Of a stretch of DNA of 64,000 bases, positions 9,235-20,139 are shown piece by piece; position 1 is the stretch's first letter; each line of letters opens with the position of its first letter. Location of the stretch: assembly GCA_949825045.1 (NCBI GenBank), contig OX463812.1:4014661-4078660 (forward strand), given 5' to 3'. A model generated the notes under the pieces. It saw only the letters and a list, made by a program, of their open reading frames with translations, searched no databases and was not told the origin of the DNA. The DNA is from Argyresthia goedartella (lineage: Eukaryota > Arthropoda > Insecta > Lepidoptera > Argyresthiidae). Position numbers and translations under genes: made by a program.

Positions 9235-9474
9235 GGTTATTGTGATGTCTCCCCGTTCATCATCTCGTCTTGCATAATGTGTGTGCATTGTGCCGGCTCG
9301 TCGGCAGTCGGCAATACAATATAGGTACTTCACTCGTTACAGCACTTTATGTGGTTTTTTCAATTTGTCTTTCGTAGGTAATTGTAATTTTGTAAATTCT
9401 TGCAGTAATTAGGTACATTTAAATAACTATATATTTTTAATTCATCTGTCATCGGTCACAAAGCTGAGTTCATG

Positions 9475-9516
9475 TTTTTTTTTTTTTTTTTTTTTTTTTA
9501 TTTTTTTTTTTTTTTT
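9475..9516. repeat. Poly-T tract
   Basis: Forty-two bases, all T except one A at 9500. It marks the break between LINE family F and the minus-strand LINE piece that follows, and is probably the poly-A tail of that minus-strand insertion. Confidence 0.7.
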
Positions 9517-10368
9517 ATATAGTTAACATATCCAACAGCAGTTCTACATATATAAAGCTTAGTTGTTAAGTAACTTAATTTGTCTTAGCCAATAATAGGA
9601 TATTGTAGATGCATTAATTAGACCGAACCAATAAGAACTTAATACTTAAAATAAAGGATGTAAGCAGGACAATTTTTATTAATCTAGGTTTTGTTGCACT
9701 AAAAACTATGAAAGGTATACCGAGACAAAACAATAGATTTCAAGGTACTCGATTTTGCTCTTTTAATAATATATCTAGTACTTGCTTTTTTACACCAACC
9801 TTAGATAAATTGAACATGTCTATACCATTGCTGAATTTCTTATTGAAACACTTAGTAGCTCTAGAAATGCTATTCATTACGACCGTAGTTTGTCTTGCTA
9901 TAGGGTGTGTAAAAGACATTGTGTTGTCGGCATCGTGCGGAGCACCGACGGGGGACAACCAAAGATGTCAGTGTCGTTAGAGAGGGGCTGTCGATGGTGG
10001 AGTTAGCCAAGTCATGTAGGAAGGCCATAACAAGCATGGTGCGTCTATCCACTAGGGTGTTAATACGTTGATGGTTGCAGGCTTCTTCGTAAGATGGGAA
10101 TTGTATTTTCAGTCTATAGTTTAGGTGGTTTATAAACTGTTTTTGTATTCGTTCAATTTTATTAGTGTACACTGCATATTGCGGGTTCCAGATGATACTG
10201 GCAAATTCAAGGATACTACGGACATATGCGTAGTATACTTTCTTAACACATGAGATGTCGTTAAAGGGTTTACATACTCGGATCACGAAACCGAGGTTCC
10301 TGTAAGCTTTATTTACTATCATATCGATATGCTTGATGAAAAGCAATTTACTATCCAATTTTCCTGTC
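9517..10368 (-). pseudogene. 3' end of another LINE ORF2, inserted in LINE F copy 1
   Basis: Minus-strand frames at 10,358-9870 and 9958-9740 encode the post-RT C-terminal region of a non-LTR ORF2 (VKKVYYAYVRSILEFASIIW ... RIQKQFINHLNYRL), with a frame change between them. The poly-T at 9475-9516 would be its poly-A tail. The 5' part with the RT core is missing, as expected for a 5'-truncated LINE insertion. The host copy resumes at 10,369. Confidence 0.75.
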
Positions 10369-10480
10369 AGCCCTGGGTTTGCTGGAAGAAATCTCTATAT
10401 AGAGATAAGCACGCCTTTTTATACTAACTATGTTTGTAATTGACCATTAATGTGTATCTGCAATAAAGTATATATATACT
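10369..10480 (+). mobile_element. 3' tail of LINE family F, copy 1
   Basis: It matches 43,020-43,140 closely: CTGTCAGCCCTGGGTTTGCT, then a stem-loop (ATCTCTATATAGAGATAAGC), then TGCAATAAAGTAT and a short TA-rich tail. LINE 3' ends of this kind are recognised by the element's own RT. Together with 8461-9474 it brackets the inserted minus-strand LINE. Confidence 0.75.
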
Positions 10481-10593
10481 TAACTCAGGAACTTAAGTGA
10501 AGAAAGTAAAATTATCTATTACAGTTCATGTTTACATGCTGAATACGCTGAGTACGCTTTAAATTATGTTGTGAATATGATTCTTCACTGCAG

Positions 10594-10722
10594 GATAAAA
10601 AACAGAGAAAATCTCTTTTATACTTCAGAGTGACTCCTGAAAGGCTACAGGACTTCCCACCTCCAACCAACCTCATTCCGACTTCATCTCAATATAAGGA
10701 AAACGAGGTGGAACCAGTTTAA
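10594..10722 (+). CDS. Possible orphan terminal exon, function unknown
   Basis: It follows a candidate acceptor (TTCTTCACTGCAG) with 43 in-phase codons ending in TAA. The peptide begins DKKQRKSLLYFRVTPERLQD and is Pro-rich after that, ending in an acidic tail. It lies in an intron of, and on the opposite strand to, the transporter gene. I do not recognise the protein. It may be the last exon of another gene, a gene fragment carried by a transposon, or a chance frame. Confidence 0.35.
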   Translation, partial: DKKQRKSLLYFRVTPERLQDFPPPTNLIPTSSQYKENEVEPV

Positions 10723-10876
10723 GGTTAAAATTCATGCATGGAGCTCTTCACATGTAACCTGCAGCTATTTCTGTAGGTCCCTCACATGACTGGACCGGTC
10801 TTCTTTTTTTTGCCGTATGCCTCACCTCTCCCGCCTCTCCCCATTCCGAAAGGATAATAATACGGATCTAACTTAC

Positions 10877-10984
10877 AAGTGTAGCAGCAAAAGGCAGGAA
10901 CAATGACACTGCAGAGTTCACTGTCAACGACCCTAGCAGCAGCCGTTTGCCTCCCCATCTTCGTACCAGCTCCCCGGACGGCAC
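10877..10984 (-). CDS. SLC17-type MFS transporter, exon 3 of those found
   Basis: A 108-bp exon, phase 0 at both ends, with acceptor GACTCAG and donor CTT/GTAAGT. It encodes VPSGELVRRWGGKRLLLGSL and then a hydrophobic segment ending LFLPFAATL. This is the conserved PxGxLaxxxGgK loop and the third transmembrane helix of SLC17 proteins. It fits between the SSFFWGY exon (11,690-11,761) and the RVLQGL exon (5229-5367) with no residues obviously missing. The intron to the next exon is 5.5 kb and full of transposon remains. Confidence 0.88.
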
Positions 10985-11037
10985 CTGAGTCATGGTGTTG
11001 ACAAAATAATATTGAATTAGAACTCTTAGCACAAATC

Positions 11038-11160
11038 ATGTTAACATAACATAACAGTGGCGTACAGGCACATACATTGCTTTTGGCCCCACACCAGGAT
11101 ACCCTGGGTCGTGGGAACCAGAAACAGCGACGTAATAAACATGTTAACATCTAACGCCTG
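11038..11160 (-). mobile_element. tRNA-derived SINE, partial (copy 1 of 3)
   Basis: It shares 'ACAGGCACATACATTGCTT...CCCCACACCAGGATACCCTG...CAGAAACAGCGACG' with the fuller minus-strand copies at 19,960-20,222 and 23,690-23,890. Only the body is present; the tRNA-like head is missing. It lies in the intron between exons 10,984 and 11,690. Confidence 0.65.
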
Positions 11161-11689
11161 GGGATGTTTCTATGGTGATGGTTAAATTTGAAGTTTGAAT
11201 TGTACTACACTTGAGAAAACATTATCTCGAGGACAAAACTTCTTAGGACAATGCAGCGGGAAGCACTAACCGCGGACATCGGTTGAAGCCTCAACTGTAG
11301 CAGCGGCTTCTCAACAAGCGTGCATGCCTGAGTCTCTTATGAAACACGAATAGCAATAGTGTGTCGATTGCTCCCAATATGGCGCAAAATGCTATACGTG
11401 TTTCATATGAGGCTTGGGCCCCAGGGAGTACCGTGTTGTTCATTAATCGGATTATTCGGAGCGGCGCGCGATACCGTTCTAAAAGAGATGCTGATTGAAA
11501 AATCTTTAAAAATGTAATAGGCCTAATAATGTACAGTGCTAAATGGATTTTTTGACACTCACCTGCAATAGCAAATGAACCTTGTGTCATTATTCGTAAG
11601 TGCCATCAATGTGTTATCCAAGTGCTAAATGATCCTTATAGCACTGATGATTGATAACAATGAATATTTATAGAGCACAGTGCCCATAC

Positions 11690-11761
11690 CTGAAGTATCA
11701 CGTAGCCCCAAAAGAAGGATGAAAGAACCACGCCTTGCTTGTCAAGGCTCCAATTGAAGTA
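11690..11761 (-). CDS. SLC17-type MFS transporter, exon 2 of those found
   Basis: A 72-bp exon of exactly 24 codons, with acceptor TTTGCTTTCCAG and donor CAG/GTATGG, phase 0 at both ends. It encodes YFNWSLDKQGVVLSSFFWGY and then VILQ. The WGY-type motif in the second transmembrane helix is a hallmark of the SLC17 family. It was found by reading splice sites on the minus strand; it is too short to stand out otherwise. Confidence 0.9.
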
Positions 11762-12595
11762 CTGGAAAGCAAACGAAAATAATTAAGTATAAGTCTATAT
11801 GGGTTGCTACTAAAGTCATTGACCTGGCTGCTATTGCGAACCGAATCATATATGGTAACCGTCGTGATGGTCGGTAACCATGGTTACAAATGGCTATCGG
11901 TATCATGATACGCTAAACGACAGTAATTTCGAACGTTGCACGCAATAAGTTAGTATCGCTAACACAATCATGAGCGTACAGAGGTAAATAGGAGTAACAC
12001 AATAAATATCTATCATATGATTTTTTGTAAATTTTATGATGTACTTTAAGAACAAAGTATCGTCATGTATATGAAAGAAGTTGTAAGACATTATCCTATT
12101 CTATTAATAAATGCTGGGCTATAATAAAAACTAGTTATTATACGCAATTTGATTACGGAAAATTTAAAAATATTACTATTATATATTTTATTATATATTA
12201 TAATATTTTTATTATATTATATTTAGGAAACATTATTTGGCATAGAATTAGAAGAAGAGAAGAGGAACTGGATTTAAAATTATATATCCGTGGCCTAGGT
12301 AAATTTACGCGATCTGACTTTTTACAAGTTGAAATAAAGTTCTTGGAGAACGTTTTCCATAATGATCCAAAAATTAGGTCAGCCGCCTACTCCGGTCCTG
12401 AGCCTCTCGCATCAGCTGCCTATCAGCTAAAATCTAAACCACGGGTAGATATTTTACCCGTGGTTCTACTGGACCGCTTGGCTGCACCACGGGATTTTTT
12501 GGCAGTGGTACACCTGGCTGTACCATCGGGGGTCTGCCCGCCCTATTCTCTTTTAATTAGATTGACTTTTAAGTTGAAGATTGTCGTCAACTTAC
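11762..12595. other. Intron and unclassified sequence
   Basis: AT-rich intron. It includes a palindrome-like stretch near 11,850-11,890 (GGTAACC ... GGTAACCATGGTTAC) but no coding signal that I can support. The plus-strand frame at 12,343-12,630 has no recognisable domain. Confidence 0.45.
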
Positions 12596-12717
12596 GTTTT
12601 GGTTTTTTTCGTTCGTCATGTCGACGATAGCCATGCTCATATTGACCCTCATTGTGAAGGCTACGAACATGGCCCAGAATAGAAAAACTGTCTGCACATG
12701 TCTGACTAGGAAGCCTT
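12596..12717 (-). CDS. SLC17-type MFS transporter, exon 1 of those found
   Basis: A 122-bp exon with acceptor CTGTTTAATTTTTCAG and donor AAC/GTAAGT. It begins with two bases completing a codon, so the preceding exon must end in phase 1, and ends in phase 0. It encodes GFLVRHVQTVFLFWAMFVAF and then TMRVNMSMAIVDMTN, the first transmembrane helix with the R-V-N-(L/M)-S-x-A-I-V signature of SLC17 phosphate/anion cotransporters. The true start codon lies further upstream on the minus strand (higher coordinates). Confidence 0.9.
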
Positions 12718-12959
12718 CTGAAAAATTAAACAGAACAATGTTTTTTGTATCAAGAATTTGACGGAAAAATACAAACATTAAGGGCGACTTGCACCAGGCT
12801 TTTATTAGCCGCTATATACAGTTCAACACGTTTCCTGTCCCCATATAAAATGTGAGAACATACCCGTAAGTCCAAATTATTTCTTGCTATACATCTAAAC
12901 ACATGTTATATACCTTTCCGAATATGCTGTTACAAATGGAAAAGTCATAAAATAATAAA

Positions 12960-14485
12960 ATAGGTTTTCCCGGAAAATCGCGTGTTACTCAGTTTGGAGT
13001 CATGGACTTATCAATATAAAAATGTGTGTATCCATGCAGAGTCATGGACGTATGGATCTAAAATTCTTTGGTTGCAAAGTTTATTTCACATACCCTCACG
13101 TTTTTTATCACTTGTTTGTTGATCTTTCTAAGTTGAGTGTGTTATAAAGTGTTTGTCCGAGAAAATCTCGCAATATGTGTAATCATGGAAAGAAGTCTCC
13201 GTGACTTAGATATTCTGCAAGTGTTGGAGAACAGCGACAATGAGATAATTAATTCCGAGGATGAAGAAGACATACTGTTTGATAAAGAATCTCCTGCACA
13301 AATTCTTTATGAATCAGTCGATGACATCACAGACTTCATGCAAGAAGATGATGATCAAGGTGCAGGAAACCAGGCTATTTTATTTGGTCAGGATAATATA
13401 TCAGCTCCAAGTAATCCTCGAACGGAAGCAGGATGGTCCATGCAGGTGAGCGACCTGTCCGGAGAACAATTTACTGGTTGGGATATTCTCCCTCGTCAAT
13501 TGATTCACTTTGATGACAGCACAAGCATATTTTCGATTTTCCGCCATATTGTCGATGATAAAGTGATAAAGCTGATGGTGGAACAGGCAAATATTTATGC
13601 AAGGCATCTAAAAGAGACAGCTTCACTAGAGTTTAGTCGCATAAAGAGGTGGTCAGACGTCACAGAAAATGAAATGCTAAAATTTATAGGCATGCTTTTA
13701 TTTACCGGGCTTGTCAAATTCCCAACACTGGAATGCTATTGGAAAAAAGATCAAAGGCGACGTGGCGGCGAGCAATGGAGTAAGAAGCCGCTATTGTAAG
13801 TTCAGGAGATTGGGCGCAGTTTGAGCAGATTGTCTAAGATCGGAACAAAGGCAAATCTATACTGAGAGCCCTATTTCCCTACTGAGAGGTAACAGAAGAT
13901 GACGATGATGATGAAATACAGTTTAAACATAATTTAAGTACAATAAGGTCAAGTTACTTAGTTAAGCACGACAAGGCAATTGCCTGTCAGCCAAGTACCC
14001 ATTTAACTCTACAGCGCACAGTGTGCTGAAAGTGGCACATATGTATTACAAAAATATAATAATATTATTTTATGTGTATAGACTTGGCTTTTGGTTTCTT
14101 TGAAAGTTGTTATAATTGAAATTAACTTGCACAATAAAACACAAAATGTTAAAAATCCACACAAATATCCACATATTTTATATAGGTAACTACTTGTATG
14201 TAAATATTAAAGAAAAGTTAAACAAAATTTATATCAACTATAACTTCAGGTTATAGGTATAACTTGTTGGTTATAAAATTGAATACAGAGAAAATAAAAG
14301 TCAAATACAGATATTTAAAAAAAACGCCATTAAGTATTTATTTAGTATGTGTAATTATAAGATTTTTTTATATGTTTTATTTAAAAAAACTGTTTTTTAA
14401 AGAGTTATTTTAAGAGCTTTTATTTGACTTGAAATGTTTGTGCTTTTTTCGGGTCATATTTGACCCACTTCCCGATTTCCGATTA
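12960..14485 (+). mobile_element. piggyBac-type DNA transposon, internally deleted
   Basis: It is anchored by the transposase N-terminal frame at 13,185-13,799. The left side has a near-duplicated motif (AGTCATGGACTTAT at about 13,000 and AGTCATGGACGTAT at about 13,040). The right side has the palindrome GGGTCATATTTGACCC (about 14,450) close to a TTAA near 14,482. About 0.7 kb of non-coding DNA follows the truncated frame, whereas a full element is about 2.4 kb. The exact ends are uncertain. Confidence 0.6.
13185..13799 (+). pseudogene. piggyBac-like transposase, N-terminal third only
   Basis: The ATG at 13,185 opens MERSLRDLDILQVLENSDNE, an acidic N-terminus typical of this family. It is followed by the start of the catalytic region (VIKLMVEQANIYARH ... 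VTENEMLKFIGMLLFTGLVK ... YW). The frame then runs into unrelated basic residues and stops at 13,799. The catalytic DDD residues and the C-terminal zinc-binding domain are absent. Any product would be inactive. Confidence 0.8.
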
Positions 14486-15567
14486 AGCTAAAATATCGCA
14501 GGCTGATCGCATGCAGGGTAATCGGTTAACAATAAAACAAAATGATAAAATGATGCAGATCTGATGATGGAGCCTGAAAGTAGCTACGGGAACTCTCAAT
14601 TAAAAATAAACAACCTTATCAAGTTTGAGGGTGTTTGATTCAACCTAACATGTCTAGTCTGAAACCCAAAAACCTGTGCCATCCTCGACTTACAAGTCAC
14701 ACATACATAGAAAACCAGCTCTAATAATACACGTAATAATGTGTAACTGTGTGTTCAGTGTCTGGATATAATGATATTGCCCATATGGTGGTCCATCGGC
14801 ACGCATTTGTAGCTCTAAAGCAAAAGGAAACATTCGTAGAAGTTTCATAGCTCTCATAGCACAGATAAGTAGCATATGGATCACAGACCTGAGGTTCGGG
14901 TTCGAGTCTTACCTTAAGAGTAAAAGTTTAAGGATTTTGGCATTATTTTAATTATTGATAAATTTTTTGTACCATTATTATCACCATTTGGAAGTATGTG
15001 TGGGAACTAGTGTGTGTCATATCACCAAGAAGGTTCGACGCTGCTATATTTCCTCCCTGGCCCCAAAATGGGGAGAGGCGGGAAGAGGACAGGCAGATGG
15101 CAAAGAAGGCCAGATCCTTCCATGTGGGGGATACAAAGAAATAGCTGCAGGTTAATAGATTCCATGCAAATCTTACCCGTTTGCTTGTTCCCCCGCGTTT
15201 GCCTCATTATGAGATAAAGTTGGTACGCTTGATGGTATAATTTAAATTGGCCAGATCCGTAGTCTCTTGTAGTAGTGAAAAAAATAAACATCTAGATATT
15301 TATTGTATATATATTATATATTGACCTAGGTCAAGGCGACCAAAAATACCGCCGTTATAGTCACAATTTTGCTGAATTCGATTTTCGCAAGGGAAGTAAA
15401 ACCTATAGGGTACTTATCGTTGACCTAGAATCATGAAATTTACAATAAATATAAATTTGTCTTATAGCACAAATAAAGGAAGGAAGGATAAATCCAAAAA
15501 CTGTAAATTTATAGTTTGATCACAAAACAAAAAGTTTTTGGTGAAAATATAGTACGTATACGTATAT
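14486..15567. other. Intergenic DNA with dispersed repeat pieces
   Basis: No gene seen. 14,880-14,920 has a B-box-like word (GGGTTCGAGTCT) that could be a decayed tRNA-derived SINE. 15,065-15,090 (GGGGAGAGGCGGGAAG) resembles the reverse complement of 10,823-10,845, so both may belong to one dispersed repeat. Confidence 0.4.
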
Positions 15568-16765
15568 ACGAGGGGCGCACTAAGGTTTCGTAATGAGTAA
15601 GAAAAAATACTATTAAAGGTCAAAAGTTTTTTTTTTTCAAAATATTCTCCGTTTTCGTAAATACATTTTTTCATACGATTAAACCAATTTTTAAAACATT
15701 TGTGCCACTCCTCTGTGGTGACCTCATAAACGTGTTTTTCATACTCTTCGACAGCCTTTTCTGGTGATGAAAATCGTTGACCGCGTAATTGGTTCTTAAT
15801 TTTTGGGAACTGAAAAAAGTCACAAGGTGCGAGATCGGGACTGTAAGAAGGATAGCTCTTAAGTTTTACGTTTTTCATCTTCGAAAATTCGTTTGTCTGT
15901 CGGGACGTGTGGGAACTAGCATTGTCGTGGTGCGAGATGATATGGTGTTTACAGTTATTTTTACGGAGTTCGTCAATACATTCCGTTAAAAAAATGGTCG
16001 AGTACCTGTCACTATTCACGGTACGACGATTCTCTAAAGCAACAGTAACCACGTGTCTAGTTTTATTTAAAAAAAAAGAAGCAATCATCCGCTTAGATGC
16101 ACTTATCACGCGCCGCTTTGGTTGTTTTCGGCTCATCTTGAAAGATCCATGCGCTCGATTGCTGCTTTGTTTTGGGATCATAGCAATAAATCCATATTTC
16201 GTCTCCTGTTACACGTTCCACACCAATTTGACACCCCTTCGTTTAATCTGGTGAGCATGGCAATGCACCAAATGACGCGGTCCGTTTTTTGAGCCTCGGT
16301 CAAATTGTGTGGGATCTACCGCGAGCACAGCTGTCTCACACCCAAATGTTTTTGTATGGATGATTGAATTTGACTCATGCCTATGTTTAAGGATGCCCGA
16401 ATCTCATGGTGTGTTACGTGCCTGTCTGTTCCGATCATATGGCGCACAGCATCGATGTTTTTCTTGTTCACAGCGGTAGTCGGGCAACCATCGCGATATT
16501 TGTCACTGAGATTGACACGACCGCGCTTGAATTCCGCAAACCAGCTATAAATAGTCTTGCATTTTGCTTCATCGCTAAAGCCTAGGAAGGCTCTGCTGTG
16601 TTGTAAAATTTCTCTTAAAATCGTAGAAAATCATGCTACGAAAAATTTCCCGACTTAAATCCATATTCATGTAGACACGCAATTTTTAAATGACAACACA
16701 ATAAAAATAATATATAACATATAATAATACCGTCAGGTAAAACAAAGTGCACTCTTCTCCCAAAG
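15568..16765 (-). mobile_element. mariner-type DNA transposon, decayed
   Basis: The left terminal repeat starts ACGAGGGGCGCACTAAGGTT at 15,568 after TA. A degenerate counterpart lies near 16,738-16,765. Length (about 1.2 kb) and a single minus-strand transposase fit mariner. Frames read in order from about 16,600 down to 15,600: a helix-turn-helix part with RGRVNLSDKYRDGCPTT, then the middle DPKTKQQS, then the C-terminal part below. Confidence 0.8.
15600..16620 (-). pseudogene. mariner transposase pseudogene
   Basis: The clearest block runs from 16,181 to about 15,612. It includes HHDNASSHTSRQTNEFSKMK, then SYSPDLAPCDFFQFPKIKNQ and EEWHKCFKNWFNRM, near-consensus mariner motifs carrying two residues of the D,D34D catalytic triad (HDNA and APCD). 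The first Asp (YCYDPKT) lies near 16,175 at a frame break. Upstream parts are in other frames with stops, so the gene is dead. It is diverged enough to be an old copy. Confidence 0.8.
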
Positions 16766-16923
16766 AGTTCCATTTTCAAATGTTATAATTACTTTTAAAA
16801 TATTGTTTATGTAATTGGCCAGTTCTGGAAACTTGTGCCTATACTATACTACTATAGTAGACCCTATCGTTAACGTATCTCTAAGAGCTTCCGGAGTAAG
16901 TAATGTAGTAATTAAATTCTCAC

Positions 16924-16983
16924 CAGCCACACAGGAGATGCAGCTTCCAGTCCCGGTGCTGATCACGCACGCCTCTGCCACCT
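16924..16983 (-). CDS. Candidate 5' exon of the SLC17-type transporter
   Basis: A 60-bp minus-strand segment between a strong acceptor (CCTTTTCCCACTAG) and donor (GCTG/GTGAGA), encoding EVAEACVISTGTGSCISCVA. It ends in phase 1, exactly what the exon at 12,596-12,717 needs. The peptide is not one I recognise from SLC17 N-termini, and phase agreement has a one-in-three chance, so this is only a candidate. The intron would be 4.2 kb and contain the piggyBac and mariner remains. Confidence 0.3.
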
Positions 16984-17753
16984 CTAGTGGGAAAAGGGGT
17001 CACGCTATGTATGTAACTGTACAATTACCCAACAGTTATATTAAAAAGTACTTATTTTATACTAGCTGCCCGTACCGTTTTTAGGATTCTCATAGTTTAC
17101 GACCAGAAAATTTTACATCCCTTTAAACTACCTAAGCATCATCAACTCAGTTCATATCAATATAATTTTACTGGGCATGAGCTTTTCCAGATAAAATCCA
17201 AATCATCTTCGCGTCCCAGTTCAGATAAATGGCCGCTTCAAATTTTGTTCTGTGCTTCAAATAGACAAATGAGGTCTAATCCAAACAAAACACTTTTTAC
17301 TTTATGAGTAATGTGCGGTCTGATGACGATTATAGTAGTTTATGTGACTGATACATAATGCCTATAATTAGTCATACATAATTGTACATAATTGTACAGT
17401 TACATACACTAGTTTTTCTACACACATATCATAAGCTCTTTTTGATGTGTTTAAGATCCGCAGGTTCGAACGGCATGGTGGCATTGCAAATTGCTCTGCA
17501 CTTGTTTAGCTTGTTCAGTAGTACCAACTTCACAGGCAAACTAGGGGCGGAATGCAGGCGGGCGTCGGTAGTGTATCATTATGCTTGTCGTTACATGCGG
17601 TTTTTGGGCGTTGTTAAGAGGTTTATGATACGTGTGTAGATAAAATTATTAATTGGCTGGAGAGGAAGAAGAATTCACGTCACTGTTTCTAGTTCCCACG
17701 ACATCGGTACAGGCTATCTTAGTGTGTTTGCATACATGGTATGTGCCTGTATA
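16984..17753. other. Intergenic, nothing recognised
   Basis: AT-rich with small direct repeats (CATAATTGTACATAATTGTACAG at about 17,380). No supported gene. Confidence 0.4.
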
Positions 17754-17985
17754 CTACGAAGCCAAGGGTCCCGGGTTCAAGTCCCGGTAGGGGCAAATAT
17801 TTGTTTGATGAGAACGGATTTTTGAACCCTCGTCATGGTTGTTTCGTCATATTAGTGTAATATTTATCTATATAAGTATGTGTATCGTTGTCTAGTACCC
17901 AAGATACAGGGAATCTAAGGTTTGGGGTTAGATCAATATATGCAAATAGTGTCCAAGGTATTATTATTATTGTTATTATACTAGG
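17754..17985 (+). mobile_element. tRNA-derived SINE with (ATT)n tail, head truncated
   Basis: It starts at TACGAAGCCAAGGGTCCCGG, keeps the B box (GGTTCAAGTCC), then the body GATGAGAACGGAT ... TAGTACCCAAGATACAGGGAATC ... GTGTCCAAGGTATT and an ATT-rich tail. It is about 90% alike by eye to the fuller copy at 26,483-26,747. The A box part of the tRNA-like head is missing. Confidence 0.75.
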
Positions 17986-18060
17986 TGTAACAGATAGCTT
18001 TTTTTCTATTCTTATTATAGCTATTCATGCTATAGGAGATTGTGAGGGATATCATTCTGA

Positions 18061-18200
18061 ACAACTTTCACTTCGAAATCAATTTGATCAGAGCAACTTT
18101 GTTTTTACTTCTCCATACATTTACAGCCGCGCAATCAGCTGATTTGTATGGAGAAGTGAAAAATAAAGTTGATTTTCACAAATAGGTTTCGTAGTTAACG
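18061..18200. repeat. Hairpin-forming repeat (MITE-like)
   Basis: 18,094-18,119 (CAACTTTGTTTTTACTTCTC...) and 18,145-18,171 are near-perfect reverse complements around a 25-base loop (TTTACAGCCGCGCAATCAGCTGA...). A diverged relative with the same CAGCTGA and GCCGCGC words lies at about 21,690-21,800. Confidence 0.55.
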
Positions 18201-19959
18201 TTGTTCAGACTAATGTCCCTAACATCCTCCTAAAGTATGACTAAATCATTCTGTTACAGCCTTTATAAATGCCCATGTTTATAATGCATCAGGCAGCTGA
18301 ATAGTATTCTTTATATATGAATTCCGTAAACGATATATTTTGCGAGATATCGGAATTCAATTTCCAAAAAATATCTACTATTAAAGACTACCTACACATA
18401 ACTAAATACTTATTTTATTACTTATACACAGTTTCACATTCATATTATGCAGCACACATACTTTTTTCTGTAATAAATAATGTACTCCATCTATTTACAC
18501 CGGTTTCATCGCTGGCCGCATTTTTTTTTCCAAAATGGCGGCGATGGGCCTTTGCCAACCACCCGGTGTGAGAATTCATGCCACAATGTTTGTATGTTGT
18601 TTTGGCGTAACGGAGGTATAAATAAATGTATCCCATTAATGTCCCCACCCATAGGCATGGGCCTTTTACCGGATAAGAGTTGTATTGAGCCATATATACA
18701 GTGCGGGTATATGGAGGGGCGCCAGGCTTGTGGCCAATCCAACTAGTACCAGAAAATATCAAGCTGCTCTATTAGGCTATATTATGAAACCTCTTTTATG
18801 TTCAAGGCCCAGCCCATAGAGGTTTGGATGCAAGTTGCGTGTTGCGAACTCTTTTTTAATGCAACTGGCCAGTTTTTTGTTGTTTTTGAAAAACGCTTAG
18901 CACTTTTTTTATTTGGCGCCTTTCGTTTTACTACTTTTCTAAAGTTTTGCCTGAATCGAATAGATTTTTTTGAGAATCTAATACTATTTCGGTTTTCTTT
19001 CTCAGTTTACAGATAGTTCTTATTTCTGGCTTAGTTGTTTTTTTTTTCTTAAATTGGGTGTTTGTTTCCAAGATGTTTCCCGAATCTAACCAAATTGAAA
19101 ACCCCACGTTTTCTAGTCAGTTAAAAAGCAGAAATAAATTCCAAGACTGGATTCCCGTGATGGACCAAGTTTTTCCATATTTATAACATACCATTATCAG
19201 CAGTTTTGGAAGACTGAAGGGTTCTTTTCCCATGCAGCCCAACACTTAAAAGTCATAAAACAAATGGTTTTTGAAATTCGACAAAAAGTTTAATAAAAGC
19301 AAGGGTTTAAGGGAAATAAGTTTTGAAGTGGGCTTCCACTTCTGCTACTGATAGTACATACTTAATAGGTCTCTACAAGTGTTTACGGAACCCTTGGTGC
19401 GCGAGTGCGATTCGCACTTGACAGTTTATTTTTTTAATTTCTCGCCCAATGCATAGTAAAACGATGTATCTCGCTCGCTATGCTCGCTCTTGAATAAAAA
19501 TGCCGCTCGTCGGAAATCATGTAAACATCCGCACTTGTAGCATAAATTTAGTTTCCAACTTTTTTGTGAATCTGTCGACCATACAAGGACTTTTTTTACA
19601 CTATCGAGGTTACAAGCAGTGTTGTGACAAGACATCATTTAGTTATTTGCGATTCATCGAATCATAGCAATTAAAACAGATAATTAAGACTGATTTTATT
19701 TATTAACCTGCCGTTATACATAATTCGCAACGTGAGAATTAAAGTGAGCGATCTCGAAAAATCGCGAAAATGGTCTTGAACTGTAGAACGACTCACAATT
19801 AAATGCTCTGTCACCTGGTAAACCAAAAAACGCTTATTTTTTGTGGGTACAGGACAAACAGATATATAGGTCTATCTTTTGCAGTAGGTATTTCTGGGAC
19901 TTAGTGAGTGTTACAATGCCGCTTTTAGTGTTAGGTTGCTGCGCTTGAGGATGGAACAG
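18201..19959. other. Intergenic DNA with common lepidopteran repeat motifs
   Basis: 18,625-18,720 (CCCACCCATAGGCATGGGCC ... GTATTGAGCCATA) is related to 7028-7120. 19,388-19,420 carries GAACCCTTGGTGCGCGAG followed by TGCGATTCGCACTTG, a motif I know as frequent in moth and butterfly genomes. No gene supported. Confidence 0.5.
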
Positions 19960-20103
19960 CTACAATAAACATAACATAACATAAACATAAACATTTACAT
20001 ACAGGCACATACATTGCTTCTGGCCCCACACTAGGATACCCTGTGTCGTGGTAACCAGAAACAGCGACGTCACACACATATAAACATCCAAGACCTGGGG
20101 ATT

Positions 20104-20139
<36 letters not shown>

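Noticed and set aside
10782..11150. 122-codon minus-strand frame as a gene
   Set aside because: It covers transporter exon 3 in the wrong frame plus intron and SINE; the real coding is 10,877-10,984 in another frame.
12343..12630. 95-codon plus-strand frame
   Set aside because: Overlaps a minus-strand transporter exon and has no recognisable domain.
14870..14925. tRNA-like sequence with B box GGGTTCGAGTCT
   Set aside because: No matching A box or stems that I could pair; at most a decayed SINE.
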